A stretch of DNA of 64,000 nt from Microglena sp. YARC (Eukaryota > Chlorophyta > Chlorophyceae > Chlamydomonadales > Chlamydomonadaceae), in the NCBI GenBank assembly GCA_022414725.1, contig CM039462.1:112835672-112899671 (forward strand), given 5' to 3'. A model generated the notes under the pieces. It ran no database searches. It was not told the origin of the DNA and worked only from the letters and a program-made list of their open reading frames with translations. Below are positions 1 to 29,291 of the stretch, piece after piece. A program made the position numbers and the translations under genes. The first letter of the stretch is position 1. The number at the start of each line of letters is the position of its first letter.

Positions 1-17
1 CACCCCCTGTAATCCAG

Positions 18-18032
<18,015 letters not shown>

Positions 18033-18309
18033 GTTGCTTAGAGAGAAAGGAAAGGCGACAATCCATTCATCCCCCCCAACATTCCTTGAGATTTGCGATC
18101 AGGTTGCTTACAGAGAAAGGAAAGGAGACAATCCATTCTTCCCCCCCAACATTCCCAGTTCTCCCTCGTCCTTTCCACTTCTCCTTCGTCCTTTCTACCG
18201 TTCCTTCCTCCCTCTTTGGAGGGCCCGAAGGGAAGGCCAGCTTGGCGAATGAGGAGGACGTTACTGGGGTTTTCTACTTCTTTTCTTTATAAGGAAGGAA
18301 AAGAGAAAA

Positions 18310-18357
<48 letters not shown>

Positions 18358-18780
18358 GAGGAGGACGTTAGAGAAATGAAAGGAGACAATCCCTTCTTTC
18401 TCCCAACCCCTTTACCAAAGACTGTGATAGCGAACAGGTGGGTGGTAGCGAACAGGGGGGTGTCGCGAGAGAGCGTGTATAACTATCGCATATTTATGAC
18501 ACAGGCCAGGGGTCCCCAATAAGGGTATAGGAAGACTTGCGCAACCTCGAATAGTTAGACTGTATAAGAACAGAGATTTGTGAGTAAGAGGCGCCAGGGA
18601 GGGAGGCGCCAATAGTTTTTAAACTTGATTACCTTGCTCTAGCCCAGAAGGCTGGAGGTAATCTGATCTTAGGCCAAGGAGGAGAAGAATTGTTACGAGG
18701 TGCTATAAGCCGGCAATCCGGCGTCTAACCAACTGCGGAATTCATTACTTCCCCCTGTGCAATACCCATGGAAACCAGGA
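18033..18780 (+). repeat. Post-gene copies of the CHD stop region, poly-C, spacer
   Basis: The sequence around the stop (GAGATTTGCGATTAGGTTGC) is duplicated at about 18089-18140, and the coding end (GGCCAGCTTGGCGAATGAGG) at about 18234-18260. A ~45-base poly-C lies at 18311-18355. No polyadenylation signal could be assigned, and nothing is recognised in 18370-18780. Confidence 0.65.
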
Positions 18781-18806
18781 AGTCTGCCAGGTTTCAGTGA
18801 TATACA

Positions 18807-19010
18807 TTGGTCTAGTGGTAGACTAAGTCACTTTAAGAATGAAGAGTCGGGGGTTCGACTCCCCCTTCGGTCGCTCTTGGCGTTGCAGGTCGTCGTCAAC
18901 CGCGATGGTAGCTTGTCCAGTTGAGGTGGGAGACCGCTCCCCACCCGCGTACGACGGGCTCCCTTAACACCACGCCCCACCAGGCGTTATCATTACCTTT
19001 GCCAGGGTTC
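18807..19010 (+). mobile_element. tRNA-derived SINE, copy 1
   Basis: A perfect Pol III A-box match (TGGTCTAGTGG, about 18808) is followed about 43 bp later by a perfect B box (GGTTCGACTCC, 18852). A shared body follows (CGTCAACCGCGATGGTAGC ... ACCACGCCCCACCAGGCGTT ATCATTACC). Two further copies in the window share this body. The head does not fold as a clean functional tRNA, so a SINE is preferred over a tRNA gene. Confidence 0.7.
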
Positions 19011-19059
19011 GAACTCAGACCCACAATAGACATGTCCAGGTCTCTAAATCTGGGCCTCA

Positions 19060-19235
19060 CGAAGATCAAGGGTGATTGTGGTGGTCAATGGACGTCGGCA
19101 TACTGCAGCATTTCAGGGCCTGATGAATGACGCCTTGATTTCTGCTCCAGATTTTGACAACCCGTTCTACGTGGTTGACGCCTCTATGTAGGGCACGGGG
19201 GCAGTCCTCCAGGATAAGCACCCTTATGTGGTAAA
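19060..19235 (+). pseudogene. Ty3/gypsy-like pol relic (end of RT / start of RNase H)
   Basis: One frame reads AAFQGLMNDALISAPDFDNP, FYVVDAS, then a TAG stop at 19189-19191, then GTGAVLQDKHP. The AF..L...L.SAP...PF...DAS..G.GAVL pattern is the RT-RNase H junction of Ty3/gypsy retrotransposons. It is a short, stop-containing fragment with no LTRs seen, so it is an inactive remnant. Confidence 0.7.
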
Positions 19236-19549
19236 GATTAGGAGAGAGTGGATAGTGTGGATCGCATTGTCAAATGGTAGATGTAGATAGTCTGGGTCGA
19301 CATATCAGACATGTATAAAAGTGTTTGATATCTTTTGATTTGCATTACATAGTCATAGGCAGGCGATTGTTGACCCAAGACAAGTATGCTCCACACATCC
19401 TCCAACCATTCTTTTTCTGAATATTTTGGATTATTAAGCTTGTTGTGTTGTTGGGCTCGTTCGGGCATAATTGACTTCTTAATCTCCTTGCTGGCTTGCT
19501 ATATAGACTGCTATAATTAGACGAACCAACATTTAAGCCTGGACTTCGA

Positions 19550-19605
19550 ACTTGAACTTGGTTACATAGCTTCAGCCAGCAGTTTGGCTGCTTAGGCATT
19601 AAAAA
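19550..19605 (-). repeat. 55-bp dispersed element G
   Basis: This is a minus-strand copy of GGCGAGCAGCCAAATTGCTG...GCTATGTAACCAAGTTCAAG. Other copies are at about 20537-20592 (+), 21183-21222 (-), 35605-35668 (+) and 39710-39764 (+). The last sits cleanly inside a tandem-array unit, which shows it inserted. Confidence 0.6.
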
Positions 19606-19734
19606 CAATATTACCAGGAAAGTGCAAACGCAAACAAATCACTTTTTCTTCTTCTGATGGGTAAAAACAGTCAAAAAAGAATCACAGCTGTAAAAAGGCT
19701 TGATCCAATCTCTTCAAACATTCATGGATTAACC

Positions 19735-19915
19735 AGATCGCTTGAGGATGAAGAGTCGGGGGTTCGACTCCCCCTTCGGTCGCTCTTGGCTTTGCAGGTC
19801 GTTGTCAACCGCGATGGTAGCTTGTCCAGTTGAGGTAGGGGACCGCTCCCCACCCGCATACGACAGGCTCCCTAAACACCACGCCCCAGCAGGCGTTATC
19901 ATTACCTTTTCATGG
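19735..19915 (+). mobile_element. tRNA-derived SINE, copy 2 (head changed)
   Basis: From GATGAAGAGTCGGGGGTTCG onward the sequence nearly matches the copy at 18807, including the B box and the body up to GGCGTTATCATTACC. The region upstream that should hold the A box is different, so this copy is 5'-truncated or recombined. Confidence 0.65.
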
Positions 19916-19964
19916 ATTAAAAGAGGGAGCTTGTCTCAACCTTCAACATCTGGATTGCACATCA

Positions 19965-20095
19965 GGTAATTACATTACATTGCATGTTAAATTCTACTTG
20001 ACACCGCGAGGGTGTATGAGACTCTGTGCTTCAAAAAAAGAAAAAAAAATTACATCAGGGGGGTGTCGAGGACAAACAAACCAAACTCCCAAGGT
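19965..20095 (+). mobile_element. Dispersed element H with (TTACA)n end, copy 1
   Basis: A short (ATTACATTGCAT) run leads into TTCTACTTGACACCGCGAGG, then GTGTATGAGACTCTGTGCTT, an A-rich stretch and ATTACATCAGGGG-GTGTCGAGGACAAACAA. The same body occurs at 33405-33560 behind a 400-bp (ATTAC)n tract, and inverted at 37309-37495. A SINE-like element with a pentanucleotide end is inferred. Confidence 0.55.
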
Positions 20096-20339
20096 AATGC
20101 AGAGGAATCAGTTTGCTCTCGGATTGGGAAAGGTTCTTATACTTTCTTCTCTAATTCAGTTAGGCTTCGTCCGGGAGAAAAAAAAGGGGGGGGGGGGACA
20201 CCTATCCCTAAAAAGGGCTGCCCTCTCCCCCCCCCCCCCCCCCTCCCCGATATGTATATATATGGCGGTGGCAAATCTGCGCGCTACCCCCAGAAGGGGT
20301 TTAAACTTTGCGTCAATCGAGCAGTCGGACTTAAAGAGG

Positions 20340-20820
20340 AAGACTTAGATAGCTGGAACTTGGTAATTATCTGAGGAGAGGAGGACTTAGCTACTTGAAA
20401 CTTGGTACTTATCTGAAGGAGAGGAAGACTTAGCTAGCTGGAACTTGGTAATTATCTGAAGGGAATATAGGTATTTTGATTATAAATTACAATGCTTTTT
20501 TTACGTTTTAATTGTTCAGGTTTTTTGTTTTACTGCTGAAGACGGCGAGCAGCCAAATTGGCAGCTGGAGCCATGTAACCAACTTCCAGCTGGCTAAGTT
20601 CAAGTCTTCCTCTCCTTCAGACAAGTACCAAGTTCCAGCTAGCTAAGTCTTCCTCTCCTTCAGATAAGTACCAAGTTCCAGCTAGCAAAGTTTTCCTTTT
20701 CTCTAGATAAGTACCAAGTTCCAGCTAGCTTAGTCTTCCTTTCCTCCAAATAAGTACCAAGTTACAGCTAGCTAAGTCTTCCTCTGCTTAAGGTAAGTAC
20801 CAAGTTCCAGTCAAGATTGG
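20340..20820. repeat. Inverted minisatellite, ~45-bp unit
   Basis: The left arm (20340-20465) has three units reading GAACTTGGTACTTATCTGAAGG..GAGGAAGACTTAGCTAGCTG. The right arm (20580-20815) has five units in reverse complement. A ~115-bp spacer holding a copy of element G separates the arms. Confidence 0.75.
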
Positions 20821-21462
20821 TCACATTACAAAATAAATACTGATGCATTGCAATATACCAGTACTTGATCTTGAACCTAGACTTCTTCACATGCATTCGA
20901 AAAAATGGTCACGCTACTGTGTGCGAAACGTTCTGAGTATTTATGACGTTCGCGAGTTTTCGGTAAAACCCGGACCTCTTCGACCCCTGTCAAACACAAC
21001 TTGCATCCAGTTAAATGCCGGTCCGCATCAAATTAGACCTTTCACGCGCGTTCCACATTCCGACCACTTCCCCGAGTGATGGCTCCGACCTTCAAGGCTG
21101 CTCTCCGGCTTGAGTAGTAACATGCTCAAGCCAGTAGTGTATGCCGATAGTGTATGCTCGCCGGCTTGAGCAGTACGGCTTAAGGATACATAGCTTCAGC
21201 CAGAAATTTAGCTGCTCGCATTCTTCAGCAGCAAAAAAACATCATTACCAGGAAAATGTAAGCGCGAACAAATCATCTGTTTCCTTTTTTCAGTAACATT
21301 TTCCAGTTACATGATAAATTCCGCTATTCTCATTTAATACTTGAACTTGAATCAGGAGTTCATCACATGGCACCAGCTTAAGGCTGCTCGCCATCTCCTG
21401 CGGTTACATAATCTATTCCTCTACGGTATGGGTTTAGGGGTATGTCTCCCTGTCTAAACAAG

Positions 21463-21675
21463 TTCTGGGTGATTAAAGGACCAAGGAAGTGGACAAAGGC
21501 TGACATGAAGCTACTCAAGGAGAAGCTGCACCACCACATCACCACCACCACCAACCCCATGGCCACCCCCCGCCCCATCCAGGAAAAGATGGAGAAGAAG
21601 CCCAAGGCGCCTAAGCCAAGGAAGTGGACAAAGGCTGACATGAAGCTTCTCGAGGATTTCTGGGTGATTAAAGGA
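21463..21675 (+). mobile_element. CHD exon f array fragment inserted between 18-bp direct repeats
   Basis: A 177-bp insert (21481-21657) carries two copies of the exon f 5' edge (PRKWTKADMKLL) joined by intronic CCAACCCCATGGCCACCCCC...CATCCAG. It therefore came from DNA, not spliced RNA. It is flanked by identical TTCTGGGTGATTAAAGGA at 21463-21480 and 21658-21675. The donor is 13 kb away in the CHD gene or a related array. Confidence 0.8.
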
Positions 21676-21884
21676 TATATACTGGTTCTCCCGGTCCAGC
21701 TAGAGTGTCTTACTGCGCCAGGCCCTCCGCCTGGAAGCTTCTGCTGTAGTCCCTCTGCCCGATAGGGCCAGCACCTAGCGGCGGCAGTACCCTGAGGTAC
21801 TGTCGCCTTTCTCTCCTTATACCTGCCATGTCGCCTGACATGCAATCACGTTTGTAAAGTTGTATAACACTCCGGAAAGCTATA

Positions 21885-24800
21885 TTAAAGGATCCGCAAC
21901 TTGTCGCTAAGGTCCAGACTTCTTCGAACCCTGTCGGCTGCTGCCTCAACGGCTGCTTCCCTGTAAGCTGCTTCCCTGTAAGCTGCTTCCCTGACAGCTG
22001 CTTCCATGTTGGCTACTTCCCAGTCAGCTGCTGCCTCAATGGCTGCTGCCATGTCGGCCGCATCCCTACCTGTCAACTGCTACCCTGTTAACTGCTTCCC
22101 TGCAAGTTGTTGCCCTGTCGGCTGCTTCCCAGTCGGCTGCTAACTCAACGGCTGCTTCCATGTAGGCTGCTTCCCTGTCGGCTGCTTCCCTGTTGGCTGC
22201 TTCCAAGACGGCTGCTATCTCAACAGCTGCTAACTCAACGGCTGCTTCCATGTCGGCTGCTTCCCTGTCCGCTGCTTCCAAGTCTGCTGCTACCTCAACG
22301 GCTGCTGCCATATCGGCTGCATCCTTGTCGGCTGCTTCCCTGTAAGCTGCTTCCATGTCCGCTGCTTCCAAGATGGATCCTAACTCAACAGCTGCTTCTC
22401 TATCGGCTGCTACCCTATCGGCTGCTTCCCTATCGGCTGCTTCCCAGTCGGCTGCTTCCCTGCAAGCTGCTTCCCTGTCAGCTGCTTCCAATTCGGCTGC
22501 TTCCAAGTTGGCTGCTAACTCAAGGGCTGCTTCCCTGTCGGCTGCTTCCCTGTCCGCTGCTTCCCAGTAAGCTGCTTCCATGTCCGCTGCTTCCAAGACG
22601 GCTGCTAACTCAATAGCTGCTTCTCTATCGGCTGCTTCCCTGTTGGCTGCTTCCCTGTCAGCTGCTGCCTTTGCGGCTGCTTCCATTTTGGCTGCTTCCC
22701 TGTTGGCTGCTTCCCTTGCGGCTGCCGCATTGACAGCTGCTTCTCTATCGGCTGCTTCCCAGTCGGCTGCAGCCTTGACGGCGGCTTCTCTATCGGCTGC
22801 TTCCCTGCCGGCTGCTTCCCTGTCAGCTGCTGCCTTTGCGCCTGCTTCCATTTTGGCTGCTTCCCTGTTGGCTGCCTCCCTTGCGGCTGCCGCATTGACA
22901 GCTGCTTCTCTATCGGCTGCTTCCCAGTCGGCTGCAGCCTTGACGGCGGCTTCTCTATCGGCTGCTTCCCTGCCGGCTGCTTCCCTGTCAGCTGCTGCTT
23001 TTGCGGCTGCTTCCATTTCGGCTGCTTCCCTGTTGGCTGCTTCCCTTGAGGCTGCCGCATTGACAGCTGCTTCCCTATCGGCTGCTTCCCAGTCGGCTGC
23101 AGCCTTGACGGCGGCTTCCCTGTCGGCTGCTTCCCTGTAAGCTGCTTCTCCATCGGTTGCTTCCCAGTCGGCTGCTGCCTCAACGGCTGCGGCCATGTTG
23201 GCTGCTTCCCTGTTAGCTGCCTCCCTGTAAGCTGCTTCCCTGTAAGCTGCTGCCTCAATGACTGCTTCCCTATCGGCTGCTTCCCGATAGGCTGCTTCCC
23301 TATTGGCTGCCTCAATGGCTGCTTCCCTGTCTGCTGCTTCCAAGTCGGCTGCTGCCTCAACGGCTGCTGCCATGTCGGCTGCTTCCCTATTGGCTGCTTC
23401 CCTATCGGCTGCCTCAATTGCTTCTCTCCTGTAAGCTGCTTCCTTGTCGGCTGCTTCCAAGTCGGCTGCTAACTTAACGGCTGCTGCCCTGTCAGCTGCT
23501 TCCCTGATGGCTGCCTCCCTGTAAGCTGCTTCCATGTAAGCTGCTGCCTCCCTATAGGCTGCTCTCCTATCGGAGGCCTCAATGGCTGCTTCCCTGACGG
23601 CTGCTGCTTCCAAGTTGGCTGCCTCGATAGCTTCTTCCCTGTAAGCTGCTTCTTTGTCGGCTGCTTCCAAGTCGGCTGCTAACTTAACGGCTGCTTCCCT
23701 GTCAGCTGCTTCCCTGTCGGCTGCTTCAAAGTAATCTGCTGCCTCCCTATAGGCTGCTCTCCTAGTGGCTGCCTCAACGTCTCCTTCCCTGTCAGCTCCT
23801 CCCCTGCCGTCTGCCCCCTTGTAAGCTTCTTCCCTATCGGCTGCTTCTCTATAAACTGCTTCAGCTGCTGCCTTGTCGGCTGCTTCTCTATCGGCTGCCT
23901 CAATGGCTGCTTCCCAGTTGGCTGCTGCCTCAACGGCTGCTGCCATGTCGGCTACTTCCCTGTTGGCTGCCTCCCTGTAAGCTGCTTCACTGTAAGCTGC
24001 TGCCTCAATGACTGCTTCTCTATCGGCTGCTTCCCTAGCGGCTGCCTCAATGGCTGCTTCCATGTTAGCTGCTTCCCTTTCGGCTGCTTCCAAGTCGGCT
24101 GCTGCCTCAACAGCTACTGCCATGTCGGCTGCCTCCCTGTAAGCTGCTGCCTCAATGACTGCTTCCCTATATGCTGCTTCCCTATTGGCTGCCTCAATGG
24201 CTGCTTCCATGTTAGCTGCTTCCCTGTCCGCTGCTGCTTCCAAGTCGGCTGCTGCCTCAACGGCTGCTTCCCTGTTGGCTGCTTCCCTGTAAGCTGCTTC
24301 CCTATTGGCTGCTTCCCTAATGGCTGCTTCCTTATAGGCTGCTTCCCTGTCAGCTGCCTCCTTGTCAGAAGCTGCCTTTTTGGCTGCCGTCTTGTCAGCT
24401 GCTGCAGCTGCCTTTTCGGCTACCTCCTTGTCCGCAGCTGCCTTTTCATCTGCTTCCCTTTCGGTAGCTGCCTTTTCGGCTGCTGCTTTTTTGACTGCTG
24501 CCTTGTCATCTGCCTCCTTATCAGCTGCTTCCCTTTTTGCTGTTGCCTTGTCAGTTGCCTCCTTATCGGCAGCTGCCTTATCAGCTGTCTCCTTATCGGC
24601 AGCTACCTTTAGGGCTGCCGCCTTGTCGGCTGCCTCCCTATCGGCAGCTGCCTTATCAGCTACCTCCTTATCGGCAGCTGCCTTTTTGGCTGCCTTCTTG
24701 TCGGCTGCCTCCTGATCAGCTGCTTTCCTATCGGCTGCTGCCTTGTCAGCTTCCTCCTTATCGGCAGCTGCCTTTTTGGCTGCCACCTGGTCAGCTGCAT

Positions 24801-25470
24801 CCTTGTTGGCGGCTGCCTTTTCAGCTGCTTCTCTTTCAGCAGCTGCCTTTTCGGTTGCTGCCTTGTTGGCTGCCTCCTTGTCAGCTGCTTCCCTTTCGGC
24901 TGCTTCCCTATCGGCTGCTGCCTTGTCAGCTGCCTCCTTGTCATCAGCTGCCTCCTTATCGTCAGCTGCTTTTTTGGCTACCACCTGGTCAGCTGCATCC
25001 TTGTTGGCGGCTGCCTTTTCAGCTGCTTCTCTTTCAGCAGCTGACTTTTCGGTTGCTGCCTTGTCGGCTGCCTCCTTGTCAGCTGCTTCCCTTTCGGCTG
25101 CTTCCCTATCGGCTGCCTCATTGTCATCAGCTGCCTCCTTGTCATCAGCTGCCTCCTTGTCGGCAGCTGCCTTGTCAGCTGCATCTTTGTTGGCTGCTGC
25201 CTTTTCAGCTGCTTCCCTTTCGGCAGCTGCCTTTTCAGCTGCTGCTTTTTCGGCTGCTGTCTTGTCAGCTTCCTCCTTATAAGCAGCTGCCTTTTTGGCT
25301 GCTGCCTTGTCAGCTGCATCCTTGTTGGCGGCTGCCTTTTCGGCTGCTGCTTTTTTGACTGCTGCCATGTCGGCTGCATCCATGTCGGCAGCTGCCTTTT
25401 TGGCTGCTGCGTTTTCGGCTGCTACCTTGTCGGCTGCCTGCTTGTCAGCAGCTGCTTTGTTGGCTGCCAA
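21885..25470 (-). CDS. Ala-rich pentapeptide-repeat protein (A-A-x-K/R-x)n
   Basis: A single minus-strand frame stays open for about 1,134 codons from 25470 to a TAG near 22066. The array continues in another frame to 21885, where it ends VEAAADRVRRSLDLSDKLRI and stops. Almost every 15 bp encodes one pentad such as AADKE, AADRE, AAERE or AANKD. The half near 25470 is rich in Lys and Asp, the other half in Arg/Glu with Tyr and Met. The frame begins right after TTTATAG and its first codon is TTG, so it probably starts as an exon. It may be its own gene or a 3' exon of the C2 gene. Other frames are also open because of the period. TolA-like Ala/Lys/Glu proteins look similar, but homology is unproven. 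Confidence 0.5.
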
Positions 25471-25724
25471 CTATAAATCAATACGGAGGGGAGTAGGTTA
25501 GTTAGGGAATAGGGTGGGTCAGCTATGGAATAGGTTTGGGTAGTTATGGGATGGTTGGGGGATAGGTTGGGGTACTTTCCCCCCAAGTAAAAAGTAAAAC
25601 CCATTTGGGGGTAGGGCAGGCAAGGATGGAGGGAGGGAGGACAGGCAGGGATGCAGGGTAGGGGGTGGGGGGGGGGCATGAGGGAGGGCAGACAGTGTTA
25701 TTTTTTAAAATCTGAAAGTGGTTT

Positions 25725-25935
25725 TCTTCTAGCTCTATGGTTTCAGGGCTCCTCCAGGGACAGCTTTTTAGTGCCTTCTGTAGCTTTTTATAGCTTTTTG
25801 CAGCTTTTTAGGGCAATTGAGGGCATAAATGAATACAAACTTTTTTTTTTGCTTTTTTTAGAGCGAGATTTTTGCTAAAACGGGGTCAAAACTAGCGATC
25901 GCTATATATAGCGAAAATACAAATCCCTGAGGGCA
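25725..25935 (+). repeat. Dispersed repeat family F, copy 2
   Basis: The copy contains GGCTCCTCCAGGGACAG near the start and AAAACGGGGTCAAAACTAGCGATCGCTATATATAGCG near the end, split by a T-rich stretch. It matches copies at 9530 and 32590. The flanking 25480-25725 region is G-rich with GGGTAGGTTAGTTATGGGATAG-type repeats and no gene. Confidence 0.55.
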
Positions 25936-25977
25936 GACTGTGAGCAGCCTGAAGTCTGATATGACATCTAATCGGCC

Positions 25978-26300
25978 CACACCCACACATCATAATAATC
26001 GCACAGTTAAATCGTCATCCCAGCTGAGATGATGATTTTATAATATTGTAGAATTAAATTATCACTGTAGCACGAACTCAGGGCCCCCGTCAGTTAAACG
26101 ATTGTTTGGGGTTCAGTTCATCAGTGCTTTTTCTTTTTAAGCCCTTCCTATACGGTTGGGCAAGTCCCTTTAGCCTATTTGGCCTACCCCTGGACTGTAA
26201 CATACATACACATACATACACATCAAGAACGGGAAATATTTGGCCTACCCCTGGACCCCCTAACATACATACACATCAAGAACGGGAAATAGGTAGGGAA
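25978..26300 (+). mobile_element. Dispersed element D, copy 1, with (CATA)n tail
   Basis: The element runs through ATTAAATTATCACTGTAGCA, GGCCCCCGTCAGTTAAACGA and TATTTGGCCTACCCCTGGAC and ends in (ACATAC)n. Near-complete copies lie at about 31045-31205 (-) and 34025-34260 (+), and fragments at about 36160-36212 and 60440-60530 (-). The simple-repeat tail suggests a SINE, but no Pol III boxes are clear. Confidence 0.6.
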
Positions 26301-26304
26301 CGGC

Positions 26305-26485
26305 AAATCATATGATGTTGACCAAAGACGAGTATGATATCATATGATATCATACAAAAATCATATGATTTAATATCATATGATATGATGCCCCAGGCCA
26401 AAGTTACCTAGACAGACCGCTAGCATCATATGATATCATATGATGACATGATATCATATGATATCATACTGCCGATCCCTAGAAA
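26305..26485. repeat. Cluster of ATCATATGAT palindromes
   Basis: ATCATATGAT and longer self-complementary runs (GATATCATATGATATC) occur repeatedly here. Related single elements with the flanking words GTTGACCAAAG or GCCGATCCCTA lie at about 26770-26810, 49015-49075 and 54075-54105. Confidence 0.75.
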
Positions 26486-26499
26486 TAAGACATCTGAGG

Positions 26500-26760
26500 G
26501 GAGTTACCCTTTTGGGGGCAGCCTAACTGAGGAGGGGGGTGGGGCACCGTAGGGGCCTGGTTGCCGGGGGGTGGGGGTGGGGGGCACCGTAGGGGGCCTG
26601 GTTGCCGGGGGGGGGGGGGAGGGGGGGGGCACCGTAGGGGGCCTGTTGCTGAGGTGTGGTGTGTGAGGGGGATGCAGCCTTACTGAGGAGGGGTGGGTGG
26701 GAGGGGGGGGGGGGGGGGGGGGGGGGCACCGTAGGAGCCTGGCTGCCAGGGGGGGGGCTG
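26500..26760 (-). repeat. QAPYGAP-coding repeat units with poly-C tracts
   Basis: Minus-strand GCAACCAGGC(C)CCCTACGGTGCC recurs four times, at about 26548, 26590, 26640 and 26730. Poly-C runs of up to about 20 bases separate the units. Read as protein it gives NQAPYGAP, typical of SRC2-like tails, so these are probably tail exon copies. Their joining to the last supported exon is not resolved. Confidence 0.55.
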
Positions 26761-27733
26761 TATTTAGGTTGGTCAATATCATATGATCTGCCTGTCCCTA
26801 TATATATAGTGATATACCCAAGTCCAAATTACCTGCTGAGGGTGCTTACCATGTTCGGGGTAGCCTTGCTGGGGCGGGCGTGCGCTGTAGAGAGGAGGGG
26901 CGTAGCCTATGGGGGGATAGTACGCCCCAGAGGGGCTTGAGGGGGGGCAGAGGGGGCTTGAGGGGGGGCGGTAGGGCTTGATGGAGACCCCCCGGGACTA
27001 TGGGGGCTTGATGGGGGCCAGATGGGCCAGAGGGGCTTGATGGGGACCCCCTGGGGCAGAGGGGGCTTGATGGAGACCCCCCGGGACTAAGGGGGCTTGG
27101 TGGGGGTTACCCCCTGGGACGCCGTGAGTCGGTCCAGGATGACCCGGTGCATGGCTGTCACCACCATTTTTCTTTGTGTTGGACTCGAACTCCATAGATA
27201 CTGAAATTAATCCATTTTGCTTCCCACTCTTGCCCATCACGGGGCACTGGGAGGGGGCAGGGGAGGGGAGGGGGGTGAGTGGGTGGATGGTCACAAGGGG
27301 GTAGGCAAGAGATCATGGTGTGAGTGGGGTATGAGGGTCTTGTGAAAGAGCCGTTCAGAATTATGAAACTGAAACAAATTCCTTCTGCTTTCCACACTTG
27401 GACACGGCGGGGCACTAGAAGGGGGGGGGGGGGGGGGGGGGGATGGTCAGGGGGGAGGTAGGTGAGAGATCATGGTATGGTGTGGGTAGGGTATGAGGGT
27501 CTTGTGAAAGAGCCGTTCAGAATTATGAAACTGAAACAAATTCCTTCCGCTTTCCACACTTGGACACGGCGGGGCACTGGAAGGGGGGGGGGGGGGGGAT
27601 GGTCAGGGGGGAGTAGGTGAGAGATCATGGTATGGTGTGGGTAGGGTATGAGGGTCTTGTGAAAGAGCCGTTCAGAATTATGAAACTGAAACAAATTCCT
27701 TCTGCTTTCCACACTTGGACACGGCGGGGCACT

Positions 27734-27778
<45 letters not shown>

Positions 27779-27963
27779 TGGTCAGGGGGGGAGGTAGGTG
27801 AGAGATCATAGTATGGTGTGGGTGGGTGGGGTATGAGTTTCTCGTGAAGTATTATATGGTGTACTAAATTAAATTACTTTAAAGAGTCGTTCAGAATTCT
27901 GAAACGAATCCCTTCTGCCTTACACTATTGGACGCGACGGGGCACTGGGAGGGGGCAGGAGGG

Positions 27964-28008
<45 letters not shown>

Positions 28009-29225
28009 CCTGCTTTCCACACTTGGACATGACCGGGCACTGGGGGGGGGGGGGGGGGGGGGGGGGGGACCAGGATACTTCCATTGACCAAATTGGCCAG
28101 CGCTTTTTAGCGCACTCGAAAAAATAAAAATTGCGATTTTGTAGTGCAAAAAGAGCAAAAATTGCTTGCTGCGCCCACAGGGGGTTGCAAAAAACTGAGT
28201 GAAACGCGCAGTGGGGCTCAAAAAGGCAGCGCGCGCTTGGAAGTACCCTGGTACAGACCAACACCATTGAGGCAATAATCCTGTCTTCAGAAAACATCAG
28301 GGGGGCGCATCTCAGTGTTTCATTTTTCGACGACGCGTCGCCATTCCGTCGCCATTCCGTAGAATGCTACACCCCCCAGACCCCCCGATATCGGGTCGCG
28401 CTGCCCCCCGACCCCCCCAGGCTCCGCGCTTCGCGCTCCGCCATGCGATGGCTACACAACTATCCTGAACTCAGGGTTGAGTAGCCCAAGTAGCTACTCA
28501 ACCTGGACTACAGAAATCTGAAATTAAAAACACTAGCGCATCTGCAGACAGTCCGTGTTGGACAGCCTACATTTGGTAACAGAGACAACCCACCAAGGCG
28601 ATAATCATTTATACAAAAACTAAAAACAGGGAGGCGCACCTGCAGACGGTCTTTGTTTTGCAGCCTACATTATTGGGCCAGTGAGATAACGCGTCAAGGA
28701 AATAATCCTTTATTAAAATTGGAAAACAGGGAGGCACACCTGCAGACGTTACTTGCCTTGAAGCCTATATTTGGCCTGGGAGATGACCCACCAAGGCGAT
28801 AATTGTTTTTAAAAACAAAAAGGGAGGCGGACCTTCAGACGGTCCTTGTTTTGCAGCCTACATTATTTTGCCAGGGAGATAACGCATCAAGGAAATAATC
28901 CTTAATACAAAAAAAAGGGAGGCGCACCCACAGACGGTCCTTGCCTTGAAGCCTTCATTTGGCCTAGGAGATGACGCCTCCAGGAAATAATCCTTAATAA
29001 AGAAATGAAAAACAGGTAGGCGCACCCACAGACGGTCCTTGTTTTGCAGCCTACATTTGGCCAGTGAGATAACGCACCAAGGCAATAATGTTTTATTAAA
29101 AAAAAGGCGCACCTGCAGACGGTCCTTGCCATGCAGCCTACATTGGGCCAGTGAGATTACGCATGTGCCAATCCTTCCGTTCCTAATAGTATTGTCATCC
29201 ATAACACTGCGCAAGCATGGCAGGG

Positions 29226-29291
<66 letters not shown>

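Noticed and set aside
18790..18875. Functional tRNA gene
   Set aside because: A and B boxes are present, but acceptor and anticodon stems do not pair well and the same body follows other heads, so a SINE is more likely.
22107..25358. Plus-strand frames with LSAAS or LPCRLLPC pentads
   Set aside because: A 15-bp period opens all frames alike. The minus-strand frame is by far the longest and has a plausible acceptor.
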